Source: Sphingobacteriaceae bacterium (lineage in GTDB: Bacteria; Bacteroidota; Bacteroidia; Sphingobacteriales; Sphingobacteriaceae). From it: DNA of 37,652 nucleotides. Numbering within the stretch: position 1 is the stretch's first letter; each line of letters opens with the position of its first letter. Both the position numbers and the translations under genes were made by a program. The DNA is taken from assembly GCA_947479815.1 (NCBI GenBank), contig CANKAT010000024.1, forward strand, positions 1-37,652, written 5' to 3'. The notes under the pieces are model-generated. The model made no database searches, was not told the origin of the DNA, and saw only the letters and a program-made list of their open reading frames with translations. This document shows, in pieces, positions 23,828-32,118 of the stretch.

Positions 23828-25366
23828 TTAAAGTTTCTGCAATATTTCTGCCACCTTTCGTTCAAACATCATTTGCCATTCGGGTGCTAAATTGGTATCT
23901 GAATCTTCCTGCGCTTCACCTGTATTTCTTAATTGTTCGGCAGTTGGCGCATAATAAATATAACCATTAGTATATGCTGCCACGAAAGTGTTTTTATTGG
24001 GAGCATTCTTTTTAATATTTAGACCAATCTGTACGGTCAATTCGCCGGGAAAAGTAACCAAGCGCATATTTCCTACTTTCAGGCCAAGAATTTCAACATT
24101 AATCGTTTCTGCACCTGCTGATTTAAGCTGATGCATTTTCACAAGGGATAGATTTTCACGAATTCTGGTTAAACGTTCCATCAAATAAATATTTGATCGA
24201 TAATTTTCCATGTCTCTTCTATTTATAGAATCCAATCGAATCATATCGATTTTATTCTGCTTTTTGTCTTTTAAATATCTTTGTCCATAAAACGAAGGGT
24301 ATTCTGTAGAATTAGTATACTTTGTTGTTAAAGCAATGAATGTTTTCAGGTTCATGTTTGTCCCAGTCAAAGCATTTAATATTCGTTTCTGTTCAGCTTC
24401 TAAGGATAGTATTCGTTCGGCGAAGTTTGCTCTTGGAAGTTCCATTTGCTGATTAATCACTTTTATTTCTGAGTCATTTGTTGTTTGAATGCTTTGTAAA
24501 GCCTTAAGAATACTCAAACCAAGCATATTACCCAAAGGCTCGGCATCGGTAGGGTTATCAAGCCCCTTGTAGTTCACAGGATTAATATCTCCACCACAAC
24601 CCTGTAAAAAAAGAGCCATTGATCCTTTTAAGTTATCCTCAATTACTTTAGAAGCAAAGCCAATGATATCTGCAGTATTGCCTCCATTTGGAACACCTTC
24701 TATTGGGTGAACTGCAAAATTATAAAGCACTGCCAGGGTTTCTCCGTTTAACTTATTTAATCTCAAAATGCCTATTTCGGGATCAGTTTTGCCTATTTCT
24801 GCAATCTCATGATCAGGTGGAAGTGAATAGGCCCGCCGGGCATCTGTCTGGGAACCATCCTTCATCCAATACCGGCGATTTTCCATGATTCTATCCTCAT
24901 AGCCTGTCCCGCTTCCAATAGTAACGGCAACCAAATTTTGAAGGGCTTCCTTAACCGCCAAAACTGTCAGACTATCGGTATCGGCCCGAACAATTCCATG
25001 GCAATGGCTTACATTAATTAGAATATTTGAAGCCTGAATATTCAGCTCCTCCTGAATTTGCGAACGAACTTTGGCAAGATAGCCCGCCTTAATTGGACCA
25101 ATTTCTTCAATTGCTACTACATCTAAGGTAATGATCACCATTTTGGTGATGCCATTATCCAATACCAATGCTTTCACATAAAGCGGGTCATTTACCAAAC
25201 CAGCACTTCTGTCAGTAATATCCTTTTTTGCTACTCCTGCCTTTATCCTAGCTTGTGCATCGGCAGAAATAATCAATAAACTAACAACAGAAATAAAAAA
25301 TGCAGCTTTGAAAAATAGCTTTATCAATTGATTGAAAATTGAATTTAAATTAATCGTATTTGCCAT
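23828..25366 (-). CDS. Exported neutral ceramidase-like protein
   Basis: This 512-residue protein has an N-terminal export signal (hydrophobic stretch about residues 18-36, cut likely near ADAQA) and then RIKAGVAKKDIT, a start typical of the neutral/alkaline ceramidase fold. Candidate zinc histidines are present in NVSHCHG (H121/H123) and FAVHPIEG (H220). Known neutral ceramidases use the serine in GDVSPN as nucleophile, whereas here the matching segment is GDINPV with asparagine (N262). Ceramide amidase activity is therefore doubtful; a related amide- or ester-cleaving or binding role in the periplasm or outside is possible. It stands alone and is convergent with accD. Confidence 0.75.
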   Translation of the reverse strand: MANTINLNSIFNQLIKLFFKAAFFISVVSLLIISADAQARIKAGVAKKDITDRSAGLVNDPLYVKALVLDNGITKMVIITLDVVAIEEIGPIKAGYLAKVRSQIQEELNIQASNILINVSHCHGIVRADTDSLTVLAVKEALQNLVAVTIGSGTGYEDRIMENRRYWMKDGSQTDARRAYSLPPDHEIAEIGKTDPEIGILRLNKLNGETLAVLYNFAVHPIEGVPNGGNTADIIGFASKVIEDNLKGSMALFLQGCGGDINPVNYKGLDNPTDAEPLGNMLGLSILKALQSIQTTNDSEIKVINQQMELPRANFAERILSLEAEQKRILNALTGTNMNLKTFIALTTKYTNSTEYPSFYGQRYLKDKKQNKIDMIRLDSINRRDMENYRSNIYLMERLTRIRENLSLVKMHQLKSAGAETINVEILGLKVGNMRLVTFPGELTVQIGLNIKKNAPNKNTFVAAYTNGYIYYAPTAEQLRNTGEAQEDSDTNLAPEWQMMFERKVAEILQKL

Positions 25367-25557
25367 AATCTTAAATATATGAATGTCAATATATTACAAT
25401 ATAGATTTTTAAGGGCAAATGGCATGCGTAATTTATAATCGCTTGCCATATCAATCACAAAATCGCCTAAACACATGGGTATTAGCTTAGGATTTTATTA
25501 AAATTTATCAAGCAAGTTTAAAAATCTTATTTACTTTCAAGAAACTCAATTAACTTT

Positions 25558-25612
25558 TATTACACCCTTCATGATGCGCCAGTGCCCTGGGAAGAGTCGT
25601 AATATTTTTTTT
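25558..25612 (+). terminator. Orphan terminator-like hairpin on the plus strand
   Basis: TATTAC-ACCCTTC (25558-25570) pairs with GAAGAGT-c-GTAATA (25591-25604) with one mismatch and one bulge. Inside it CCAG (25579-25582) pairs with CTGG (25587-25590), and eight T residues follow at 25605-25612. The T-run makes it a plus-strand terminator, yet no plus-strand gene lies closer than accD, about 1.8 kb upstream. On the minus strand no T-run follows the hairpin. Confidence 0.5.
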
Positions 25613-25629
25613 AATAAAGCTTGTTACTA

Positions 25630-26526
25630 CTAAGCCGTCAACTCCTCATACGCAGCCGTTAAACTCCTTTGTATACCCTGGCCCTGAAATTCTTCAGCAC
25701 CGGGAATACTAGCAGCTTTTAGTATATCATCTTTAGACTTACCTGATTTAATCTCATTTTTAACAAAAACAAGAAGCTTTTCAAGATAGTTCTGCATTGC
25801 TTTTAAATCTTCCTTATTTCCAGTCACCTTCTCTGGATCCAATGAATGTCCAAAAATAAATAGTGTATCATTATCATATTTAGCAATCGCTTTTTCAAGC
25901 ACTTCGGTCCAGCTCTGAATATTAGCACCAGCACTCTTATCAATAAATGGATAACGTCTGTTAAACATCAGATCACCCATATGGGCAATATTGGCATCCT
26001 GAAAATGAACAATGATATCACCATTGGTATGGCCAGCTCCAAAATATTGCGCCTGAATACGTTCAGAGCCTACTTTAGTCTTCCATTGATCTTGAAATAC
26101 GGTATCAGCAAACAATTGCTTATCTTCAGATTTTTGTGCAGCTGCTGTTTTCTGGTGATTGGCAAGACAATTTACATGCCCTACCACTTTTTGAGCTAAG
26201 CCTTTAAATGCAATATTACCACCGGTATGATCACCATGATGATGGGTATTGATTAAATATTGAACTGGTTTTTCTGATCCTTTTTTTAATTCAGCAATAA
26301 GGTGCGTTGCTGGATCCTGAAATTGAGTATCCACAACTACCATTCCCGAACTATTTGACAGCCAAGCAATTGTTCCACCCTGCTCGGTAAATATGCCCAC
26401 ATTATTTCTAAGCAAACTGAACTTATATTTTGGTTGCAATAAACTATCAGCAAATATTTGATGAGAAGATAAGGCTATCATTCCAAGTGACAGACTTGTA
26501 TGTTGTATGAATTTTCTACGTTCCAT
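25630..26526 (-). CDS. Exported MBL-fold metallo-hydrolase
   Basis: A 298-residue metallo-beta-lactamase-fold protein with a twin-arginine-like leader (MERRKFIQHTSLSLGMIALSS) ahead of the mature domain. Metal-binding residues are in NTHHHGDHTGG (HxHxDH), FGAGHTNGDIIVHF, the bridging aspartate of HMGDLMFNRRYPF, and IFGHSLD. The layout is that of a two-metal hydrolase, near the quinoprotein relay-like MBL proteins, and the substrate is not evident. A beta-lactamase is possible but nothing specific supports it. It is followed on the minus strand by a 263-base gap and the ceramidase-like gene, which probably has its own promoter. Confidence 0.85.
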   Translation of the reverse strand: MERRKFIQHTSLSLGMIALSSHQIFADSLLQPKYKFSLLRNNVGIFTEQGGTIAWLSNSSGMVVVDTQFQDPATHLIAELKKGSEKPVQYLINTHHHGDHTGGNIAFKGLAQKVVGHVNCLANHQKTAAAQKSEDKQLFADTVFQDQWKTKVGSERIQAQYFGAGHTNGDIIVHFQDANIAHMGDLMFNRRYPFIDKSAGANIQSWTEVLEKAIAKYDNDTLFIFGHSLDPEKVTGNKEDLKAMQNYLEKLLVFVKNEIKSGKSKDDILKAASIPGAEEFQGQGIQRSLTAAYEELTA

Positions 26527-26587
26527 CTAATTAAAAATTTTTGAGTTAAATATACCTATAGTTAAAAAAAAATAAATCATGATCAAA

Positions 26588-27730
26588 TCATGCTTTCAAT
26601 GGCATTGGGCAAAGTTCTTTTACCTTTTCTACTACATAATCAATTTCTTCACGTGTATTAAATTTGCTAAATGAAAATCTTACAGCAGGCCGATCTGGGT
26701 TTGCGTGTATACCATTTAAAACATGGGAGCCTATGTTGGTTCCAGAACTGCAGGCGCTACCACCTGAAGCTGATATCCCAGCTATATCCAAACTAAAAAG
26801 TAGCATTTCAGCCATTTCCATTTCGGGAAAAGAAACATTCAATACTGTATAAAGACTTTTTTCAGGATCTGTTTCACCATTAAATTCTATTCCAGGAACA
26901 TTTTTGACCAATTCTTCCATCATGTATGTTTTCAGTCCCTGAATATATTCATGATGCTCTTCCATCTCCTGATATGCGATCTCCAGAGATTTTGCTAACC
27001 CAATGATTCCATAAACATTTTCCGTTCCTCCCCTCATATTCCTCTCTTGTGATCCACCAAAAATCATGGGATTGATTTTAATAGTATGATGGATATAAAG
27101 AAAACCTACTCCTTTTGGCCCATGTAGCTTATGTGCAGCACAAACCAAAAAATGCACTTTCAAACGACTAAGATCATGAGGATAATGTCCCATGGTTTGA
27201 ACTGTATCGCAATGATAAATAGCATTATATTGTTCACATAATTGGCCTACCGTTTCAATATCCGTGAGCGTTCCCAATTCATTATTCGCATGCATCAATG
27301 AAACAAAGCTGCGTTCATTTGAACGCAACAATTCTTCAAGATGCTTATAATCTACTAAACCTTTTGAATCGATATTGACATAACTTAAACGAATATCACC
27401 ACATTTTTCTAGAGCCTGAAGGGTATGAAGTACAGCATGATGTTCAATTAATGAAGTAATAGCATGTTTGATTCCGTGATCAATTATACCACAACGTATA
27501 GCCATATTATCTGCTTCAGTTCCTCCTGAAGTAAAGAAAAATTCAGATGGTGAGGCATGCAATAATCCTGCAACAGTTTTACGAGCTTTTTCAATATGCG
27601 TACGCACCTCACGTCCGTGAGAGTGAATTGAAGATGGATTACCATAATCAGTTTCCATCACTTGGTACATTGCCTTTAACACTTCTTTATCAAAGGGTGT
27701 TGTTGCAGCATTATCTAGATATACACGCAT
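26588..27730 (-). CDS. Cysteine desulfurase (NifS/IscS group)
   Basis: This PLP enzyme takes sulfur from cysteine for iron-sulfur clusters or tRNA thiolation. The 380-residue protein begins VYLDNAATTPFDKEVL and has the cofactor segment FTSGGTEADNMAIRCG. The PLP lysine is K201 in CAAHKLHGPKGVGF, and the sulfur-accepting cysteine is C327 in SGGSACSSGTNIGSHVL, on the long flexible loop of class I enzymes. MRGGTENVYGIIGL is also typical. No iscU, iscR or mnmA is adjacent, so its acceptor is unclear. It is followed by the MBL gene after 61 bases on the same strand. Confidence 0.94.
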   Translation of the reverse strand: MRVYLDNAATTPFDKEVLKAMYQVMETDYGNPSSIHSHGREVRTHIEKARKTVAGLLHASPSEFFFTSGGTEADNMAIRCGIIDHGIKHAITSLIEHHAVLHTLQALEKCGDIRLSYVNIDSKGLVDYKHLEELLRSNERSFVSLMHANNELGTLTDIETVGQLCEQYNAIYHCDTVQTMGHYPHDLSRLKVHFLVCAAHKLHGPKGVGFLYIHHTIKINPMIFGGSQERNMRGGTENVYGIIGLAKSLEIAYQEMEEHHEYIQGLKTYMMEELVKNVPGIEFNGETDPEKSLYTVLNVSFPEMEMAEMLLFSLDIAGISASGGSACSSGTNIGSHVLNGIHANPDRPAVRFSFSKFNTREEIDYVVEKVKELCPMPLKA

Positions 27731-27845
27731 TTCTAAAAATTATATAATCGTATAAACAGTATGCATAAGCCATTGGTAAAAACTATGCAAACCTGAAGAG
27801 AGTTTTTCGCTCCTGAATTTAAGCGATATTAATAAATTAAATAGA

Positions 27846-29237
27846 CTATTCAGGCAGCCTTAATATTTCTTTTATATCTGAAATGATTTTTTGAGCCAGA
27901 TTGTCAGCAATAGTTTCTGAACCTCCTTCAGAATATATTCTGATTATAGGCTCTGTATTTGACCTCCTGAGATGAACCCACTGTTTATCAAATTCAATTT
28001 TCAATCCGTCAATTGTAGTATGAGGTTGCTTTTGGTATCGTTTTTCAATTTCAGCAAGCAATGCATCAATATCCATTTCAGGCGTGAGTGTGATCTTGTT
28101 TTTCGAAATAAAGTAAGCTGGATACGAAGCTCTGAGAACAGAAACACTCTGACCTTTCTTGGCTAAGTGGGTCAAAAACAAAGCGATCCCAACCAATGCA
28201 TCGCGGCCATAATGTGATTCAGGATAAATTACCCCGCCATTACCCTCGCCGCCAATTATCGCATGAGTTTCTTTCATTGCATTGACCACATTTACCTCAC
28301 CTACAGCTGCTGCGGTATACGTACACCCTGCAGATTCAGTTACATCCCGCAATGCACGGGTTGAAGATAAATTCGATACCGTATTTCCGGGTGTATGCAT
28401 CAAAACATAGTCTGAAACCGCAACAAGTGTATATTCTTCTCCAAACATGGATCCATCTTGACAAACAAAACATAAACGATCAACATCCGGATCAACGGCA
28501 ATACCTAAATCGGCTTTTTTGGAAACTACTTCACGCGACAAATCAATCAAGTTTTCTGGCAGAGGCTCTGGATTATGAGGAAATTCTCCATTGGGTTCAC
28601 AGTAAAGTTCATGAATTGTTGACACGCCTAATGCCTTAAGTAAGGCAGGAACAAAAATACCTCCTGATGAATTGACACAGTCAATCACCACCTTAAAATC
28701 TGCCTTTCGAATGGCATCCACATCAACAAGTGGTAATGCCAAAACTTTATTTATATGTTTTTGAAGATAACTATCATCATAAACTACAGTTCCAAGATCA
28801 TTTACATCTGCATATTCAAGGTCTGTTTTTTCTGCCATCTCAAGAACCCATTGACCATCCAGATCAGAAATAAACTCTCCTTTTTCATTCAGAAGTTTTA
28901 AGGCATTCCATTGTTTTGGATTATGGCTTGCTGTAAGAATGATCCCACCGCCTGCATGTTCATCAGGTACGGCTACCTCTACAGTTGGAGTAGTAGAAAG
29001 TCCAAGATCAACAACATCAATTCCGATGCTCTGCAGAGTTCCTACGACCAGATTTCTGACCATTTCGCCTGAGATCCTGGCATCCCTGCCAATTACAATT
29101 TTTTTCTTGCCAGAGTTCGCAATAACCCATTGACCAAAGGCTGCTGTAAATTTTATAATGTCAGGGGGTGTTAAATTATTGCCTGCAATACCACCTATTG
29201 TACCTCTGATTCCCGAGATTGATTTGATTAAAGCCAC
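27846..29237 (-). CDS. glmM: Phosphoglucosamine mutase
   Basis: GlmM converts glucosamine 6-phosphate to glucosamine 1-phosphate for UDP-GlcNAc, peptidoglycan and lipid A. The 463-residue alpha-phosphohexomutase starts ALIKSISGIRGTIGG, carries the phosphoserine S104 in TASHNPKQWNALKLL and the metal-binding DPDVDRL loop. GGEGNGGVIYPESHYGRDAL gives sugar recognition and LRRSNTEPIIRIYSEGGS the C-terminal phosphate site. Bacteroidota GlmM is of this length; a phosphomannomutase or phosphoglucomutase specificity cannot be fully excluded. The start codon is GTG at 29237. It has a candidate -7 box just upstream and is divergent from the methyltransferase gene. Confidence 0.9.
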   Translation of the reverse strand: MALIKSISGIRGTIGGIAGNNLTPPDIIKFTAAFGQWVIANSGKKKIVIGRDARISGEMVRNLVVGTLQSIGIDVVDLGLSTTPTVEVAVPDEHAGGGIILTASHNPKQWNALKLLNEKGEFISDLDGQWVLEMAEKTDLEYADVNDLGTVVYDDSYLQKHINKVLALPLVDVDAIRKADFKVVIDCVNSSGGIFVPALLKALGVSTIHELYCEPNGEFPHNPEPLPENLIDLSREVVSKKADLGIAVDPDVDRLCFVCQDGSMFGEEYTLVAVSDYVLMHTPGNTVSNLSSTRALRDVTESAGCTYTAAAVGEVNVVNAMKETHAIIGGEGNGGVIYPESHYGRDALVGIALFLTHLAKKGQSVSVLRASYPAYFISKNKITLTPEMDIDALLAEIEKRYQKQPHTTIDGLKIEFDKQWVHLRRSNTEPIIRIYSEGGSETIADNLAQKIISDIKEILRLPE

Positions 29238-29255
29238 TTTATTTGATTAATGGTT

Positions 29256-29263
29256 CAAAAATA
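29256..29263 (-). promoter_or_regulatory. Candidate -7 box of glmM (TATTTTTG, minus strand)
   Basis: On the minus strand the bases read TATTTTTG, an exact TAnnTTTG match 18 bases before the GTG start, implying a very short leader of about 12 bases. Confidence 0.45.
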
Positions 29264-29304
29264 ACAAATCCATTGTATACACGAACTGTAAAAAGGTAAA
29301 TGTA

Positions 29305-29312
29305 TATATTTG
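29305..29312 (+). promoter_or_regulatory. Candidate -7 box of the methyltransferase operon (TATATTTG)
   Basis: TATATTTG matches TAnnTTTG exactly and lies 23 bases before the methyltransferase ATG. Together with the box at 29256-29263 it forms a compact divergent promoter region. Confidence 0.5.
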
Positions 29313-29335
29313 TAAGATAATTCTGATACCTGCAT

Positions 29336-30073
29336 ATGCCAAAAAAGTGGTTTCAAAACTGGTTTAGTTCTCCATATTACCATATCTTGTATCATCAAAG
29401 AAATGACGAAGAAGCTGAATTCTTTATAGATAATCTTTGCACCTTTCTTAAGCCAGCTGAAAATTTTAGGCTGCTTGATATTGCATGTGGCCGCGGAAGG
29501 CATTCTGTATACCTGAATAAAAAAGGATATGATGTAACTGGTATTGATCTTTCAAATGCTAGTATAAAGTTTGCTCAGCAATTTGAAAATGAGAATCTAC
29601 AGTTCTATGTTCATGATATGCGAAATTCATTTTATATTAACTATTTCAATATTGCATTCAACCTCTTTACTAGTTTTGGATACTTTGAAACAGAAAAAGA
29701 TCATTTAAAAGCACTCAGAGCATTCAATAAATCATTGAAAAGATCAGGCATATTAGTCCTGGATTATTTTAACAGCGAAAAAATTGTACAAAATCTGGCC
29801 CATCAGGAAGTAAAACAGGTGGATGGAATAGCGTTTTATATCACTAAGAAAGTAGCGAATGGAAATATTATCAAAAGCATTTCCTTTGAACATAAAAGTA
29901 AAAATTTTTCATTTAAGGAAGAAGTAAAGGCATTCAGCAAAAGTGATTTTGAAAGAATGTTTGAAAAAAGTGGTTTTAAGGTATTAAAACACTTTGGTGA
30001 TTATGCATTAAATCCATTCAATGAAATCAAATCTGACCGTTTAATTTTTATTTGCCAAAAAGCCGATGCTTGA
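29336..30073 (+). CDS. Class I SAM-dependent methyltransferase
   Basis: The 245-residue protein has the SAM-binding loop LLDIACGRGRHSVYLNKKG (about residues 46-64), the acidic end of the second strand in VTGIDLSNASIKFA, and the strand GILVLDYFNSEKIV. The start MPKKWFQNWFSSPYYHILY, with its aromatic YYHILYHQRN segment, is common in an uncharacterised Bacteroidota group of small-molecule or protein methyltransferases. The substrate is unknown. Its stop overlaps the start of the PAP2 gene by eight bases, suggesting coupled translation. Confidence 0.88.
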   Translation: MPKKWFQNWFSSPYYHILYHQRNDEEAEFFIDNLCTFLKPAENFRLLDIACGRGRHSVYLNKKGYDVTGIDLSNASIKFAQQFENENLQFYVHDMRNSFYINYFNIAFNLFTSFGYFETEKDHLKALRAFNKSLKRSGILVLDYFNSEKIVQNLAHQEVKQVDGIAFYITKKVANGNIIKSISFEHKSKNFSFKEEVKAFSKSDFERMFEKSGFKVLKHFGDYALNPFNEIKSDRLIFICQKADA

Positions 30074-30647
30074 ACAATTAATTCAGTTTGATCAGAACCT
30101 ATTTTTTACCATTAACCATGGTTTAAGCAATTCATTTTTTGATTGGCTCATGCCAGCACTCAGAAATCGTTTTTTCTGGACACCCTTATATCTGTTCATC
30201 ATTATATTTTTAATTCGTAATTATGGAAAACAAGGGTGGATAATGATATTATTTTTAGGACTAACCTTTGGATGTACTGATTTTATTTCTTCTTCACTAA
30301 TAAAACCAACAGTGCAAAGACTCAGACCTTGTAATGACCCTGAAATTAAATCAGCTGTTAACAATTTAATTGATTGCGGTAGTGGATTTAGCTTTCCATC
30401 ATCGCATGCATCCAATCATTTTGGATTAGCAGTGTTTTTAATAATGATGTTTTTCCAAAAATGGAGGCTTATTTTGCCCATTGGGTTATTATGGGCAGCC
30501 TCTATAAGTTTCGCACAGGTGTATGTTGGCGTCCACTATCCTGTTGATATCCTAACAGGGGCATTGCTTGGCGGAATGATTGGGTTTATTATGGGTACAA
30601 TTTTATTGGCAAGTAAAACATTCAGAGCATGGAATTCTGGCAACTGA
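30066..30647 (+). CDS. PAP2-family membrane phosphatase
   Basis: A 193-residue protein with about five membrane helices. The type 2 phosphatidic acid phosphatase motifs are C1 KPTVQRLRP, C2 FPSSHASNH with its catalytic histidine, and C3 AQVYVGVHYPVD with the second histidine and aspartate. C3 normally begins SR; here these positions are Ala-Gln, so the usual phosphate-binding arginine is missing. Possible substrates are phosphatidate, undecaprenyl pyrophosphate or lipid A phosphates. It overlaps the methyltransferase gene upstream and the ZIP gene downstream (19 bases), so all three are cotranscribed. Confidence 0.9.
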   Translation: MLEQLIQFDQNLFFTINHGLSNSFFDWLMPALRNRFFWTPLYLFIIIFLIRNYGKQGWIMILFLGLTFGCTDFISSSLIKPTVQRLRPCNDPEIKSAVNNLIDCGSGFSFPSSHASNHFGLAVFLIMMFFQKWRLILPIGLLWAASISFAQVYVGVHYPVDILTGALLGGMIGFIMGTILLASKTFRAWNSGN

Positions 30648-31342
30648 TACTTCTTTTCGGCAGTGCTTTATTGGGCGGATTGGGAATATTTCTATTCAAA
30701 AAAGATAATTCGAACCGTTTAAAACTGGTTTTATCGTTCAGTGGTGCTTATTTGTTCGCAATTACAGTATTGCATCTGATGCCCGACGTTTACTCTTCGG
30801 AAAATCCTCAGATTGGTCTATTTATTCTCGGTGGTTTTCTACTTCAAATCTTCATGGAGCAATTTTCTGAAGGAATTGAACATGGACACATTCATAAACA
30901 TAGCCATAAGCACTTTGTTTTTCCTTTAGGTATTATGATCAGCCTATGTTTACACGCATTTCTTGAGGGCATGCCATTAGCAAAAGGACAACATAAAGAA
31001 CTGGTATATGGAATTGCATTGCATCATATCCCAGCAGCATTCGCATTGGGAAGCGTTCTAATAGAGAATAAATTAAGTAAATTCTCTATATCGTCTCTAT
31101 TGATATTATTTGCGCTCATGAGCCCTTTAGGTTACTGGCTGAGTTTCGAGATCGGACAAGGGGCTATTGGCAATATTGAAGTCTATTTTGACCGAATAAT
31201 GGGCGTAGTGATTGGGATATTCCTTCATATTTCTACCACTATATTGTTCGAATCAAGTGTAGATCATAAATTTAATTTGAAAAAGGTAGTTGCTGTTCTG
31301 CTTGGAGTTAGTATTGCCTTGGCTGGTTTTTTTATGCATTAA
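30629..31342 (+). CDS. ZIP-family metal transporter
   Basis: A 237-residue membrane protein with about seven to eight helices. A histidine-rich loop, HGHIHKHSHKH (about residues 85-95), lies between helices 3 and 4, as in ZIP transporters. The metal path is marked by SLCLHAFLEGMPLA (H-x3-E in helix 4) and GIALHHIPAAFALG (helix 5). It probably carries zinc, or another divalent metal, into the cytoplasm. Its start overlaps the PAP2 gene. The TAA stop at 31340-31342 lies inside the first heptamer of a repeat array. Confidence 0.92.
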   Translation: MEFWQLILLFGSALLGGLGIFLFKKDNSNRLKLVLSFSGAYLFAITVLHLMPDVYSSENPQIGLFILGGFLLQIFMEQFSEGIEHGHIHKHSHKHFVFPLGIMISLCLHAFLEGMPLAKGQHKELVYGIALHHIPAAFALGSVLIENKLSKFSISSLLILFALMSPLGYWLSFEIGQGAIGNIEVYFDRIMGVVIGIFLHISTTILFESSVDHKFNLKKVVAVLLGVSIALAGFFMH

Positions 31343-31447
31343 GTTGTAGGTTATAAGTTGTAGGTTATAGGTTTTAGGTTATAGTGCAGCCTGACAACTG
31401 AAAACTGACAACTGACAACTATCAACTATCAACTATCAACTATCAAT
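31341..31447 (+). repeat. Heptamer-period repeat region between ZIP and MarR genes
   Basis: It fills the gap between two convergent genes. Six heptamers of the ARGTTRT type (AAGTTGT, AGGTTAT, AGGTTTT) run over 31341-31382. A short spacer follows, then eight heptamers over 31392-31447: four TGACAAC-type (TGACAAC, TGAAAAC) and four TATCAAC-type units. The period is seven bases in both halves. It shares the AGGTTAT heptamer family with the 14180-14242 array but has no core copy. Confidence 0.9.
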
Positions 31448-31453
31448 TGAACC

Positions 31454-31903
31454 CTATCCCCTCATTTTATCAAGCAGATCACTCAGTGTGCCAGCTTCTG
31501 TGCTATTGATATTTTTGTCGAGAAAGTTTTTAGATGACATTTCAACATCTAATTTAAGTAAAAGATCTAAGCCCTTTTTGGTAATCAGAATATCAACTGC
31601 ACGTCGGTCTTTACTATTGATAAAACGTATAACTAATTCTTTTTGTACCAAGCGATCTACAATTCTTGAAGCATCCGACATTTTATCCAACATTCGCTCC
31701 TTCAGCATATTGATGGTTGTTGGATTGGGGTGTTGTCCGCGTAAAATTCGAAGAACATTATATTGCTGAAGGGTAATTTTATACTTATTAAGCTGTTGTT
31801 TAAGTAAATTAGTTATCCAGCCATAGGTATAGATCAGGTTTACGATCGCCTTCTGATGACTATTTTCAAACTTATTACTAAAAATTTCTTTCTCTATTTT
31901 CAT
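31454..31903 (-). CDS. MarR-family transcriptional regulator
   Basis: A 149-residue winged helix-turn-helix protein. The N-terminal helices include QKAIVNLIYTYGWITNLLKQ, then ITLQQYNVLRILRGQ, the recognition region INMLKERMLDKMSDASRIVDRL (about residues 65-85) and the wing INSKDRRAVDILITKKG, followed by a C-terminal dimerisation helix. It has no cysteine. The upstream neighbour on the same strand is a DUF5522 gene 53 bases away; the convergent neighbour is a ZIP transporter. Its target and ligand are unknown, and a role in metal or stress response cannot be inferred from position alone. Confidence 0.9.
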   Translation of the reverse strand: MKIEKEIFSNKFENSHQKAIVNLIYTYGWITNLLKQQLNKYKITLQQYNVLRILRGQHPNPTTINMLKERMLDKMSDASRIVDRLVQKELVIRFINSKDRRAVDILITKKGLDLLLKLDVEMSSKNFLDKNINSTEAGTLSDLLDKMRG

Positions 31904-31956
31904 AAACTGAACATTTTTTGGCTACCTCTTGAAGCGAATAATTTGCAAAAAGCATT

Positions 31957-32118
31957 CTATTTATCCTTTGATGATGATTGTTCATCTTCCTGTCCATATT
32001 TCCAAGGACAGTGTCTGCATTTATTTTTACAGCAATTACCTCTTTTCAAATGGTAAGTCTCAGTAAAAACAAGATTCCCCTCTTTATCTATGTAATAATC
32101 AATATTTTCAATCAGCAT
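31957..32118 (-). CDS. Small DUF5522 cysteine-rich protein (53 residues)
   Basis: A short gene that begins at ATG 32118, inside the end of the MBL exonuclease gene (11-base overlap), and ends with TAG at 31957. The 53-residue product reads FTETYHLKRG near the middle and then GNCCKNKCRHCPWKYG, a CC-x3-C-x2-C arrangement that fits the conserved LKRGxCCxxxCRHCPY-type motif of DUF5522 proteins. The tail is acidic and serine-rich. The cysteine cluster suggests bound metal, zinc or iron-sulfur, but the function is not known. The overlap implies cotranslation with the exonuclease gene. Confidence 0.85.
   Translation of the reverse strand: MLIENIDYYIDKEGNLVFTETYHLKRGNCCKNKCRHCPWKYGQEDEQSSSKDK

Noticed and set aside
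25379-25438. Short plus-strand peptide frame in the gap before the MBL gene
   Set aside because: It has about 19 codons with no ribosome-binding or conservation evidence; chance is sufficient.
25630-26526. Beta-lactamase resistance gene
   Set aside because: Only the general MBL fold is visible, and no specific subclass signature supports a beta-lactam substrate.
28352-28639. 95-codon plus-strand frame within glmM
   Set aside because: It is antisense to strongly conserved GlmM motifs, with no promoter or recognisable domain.
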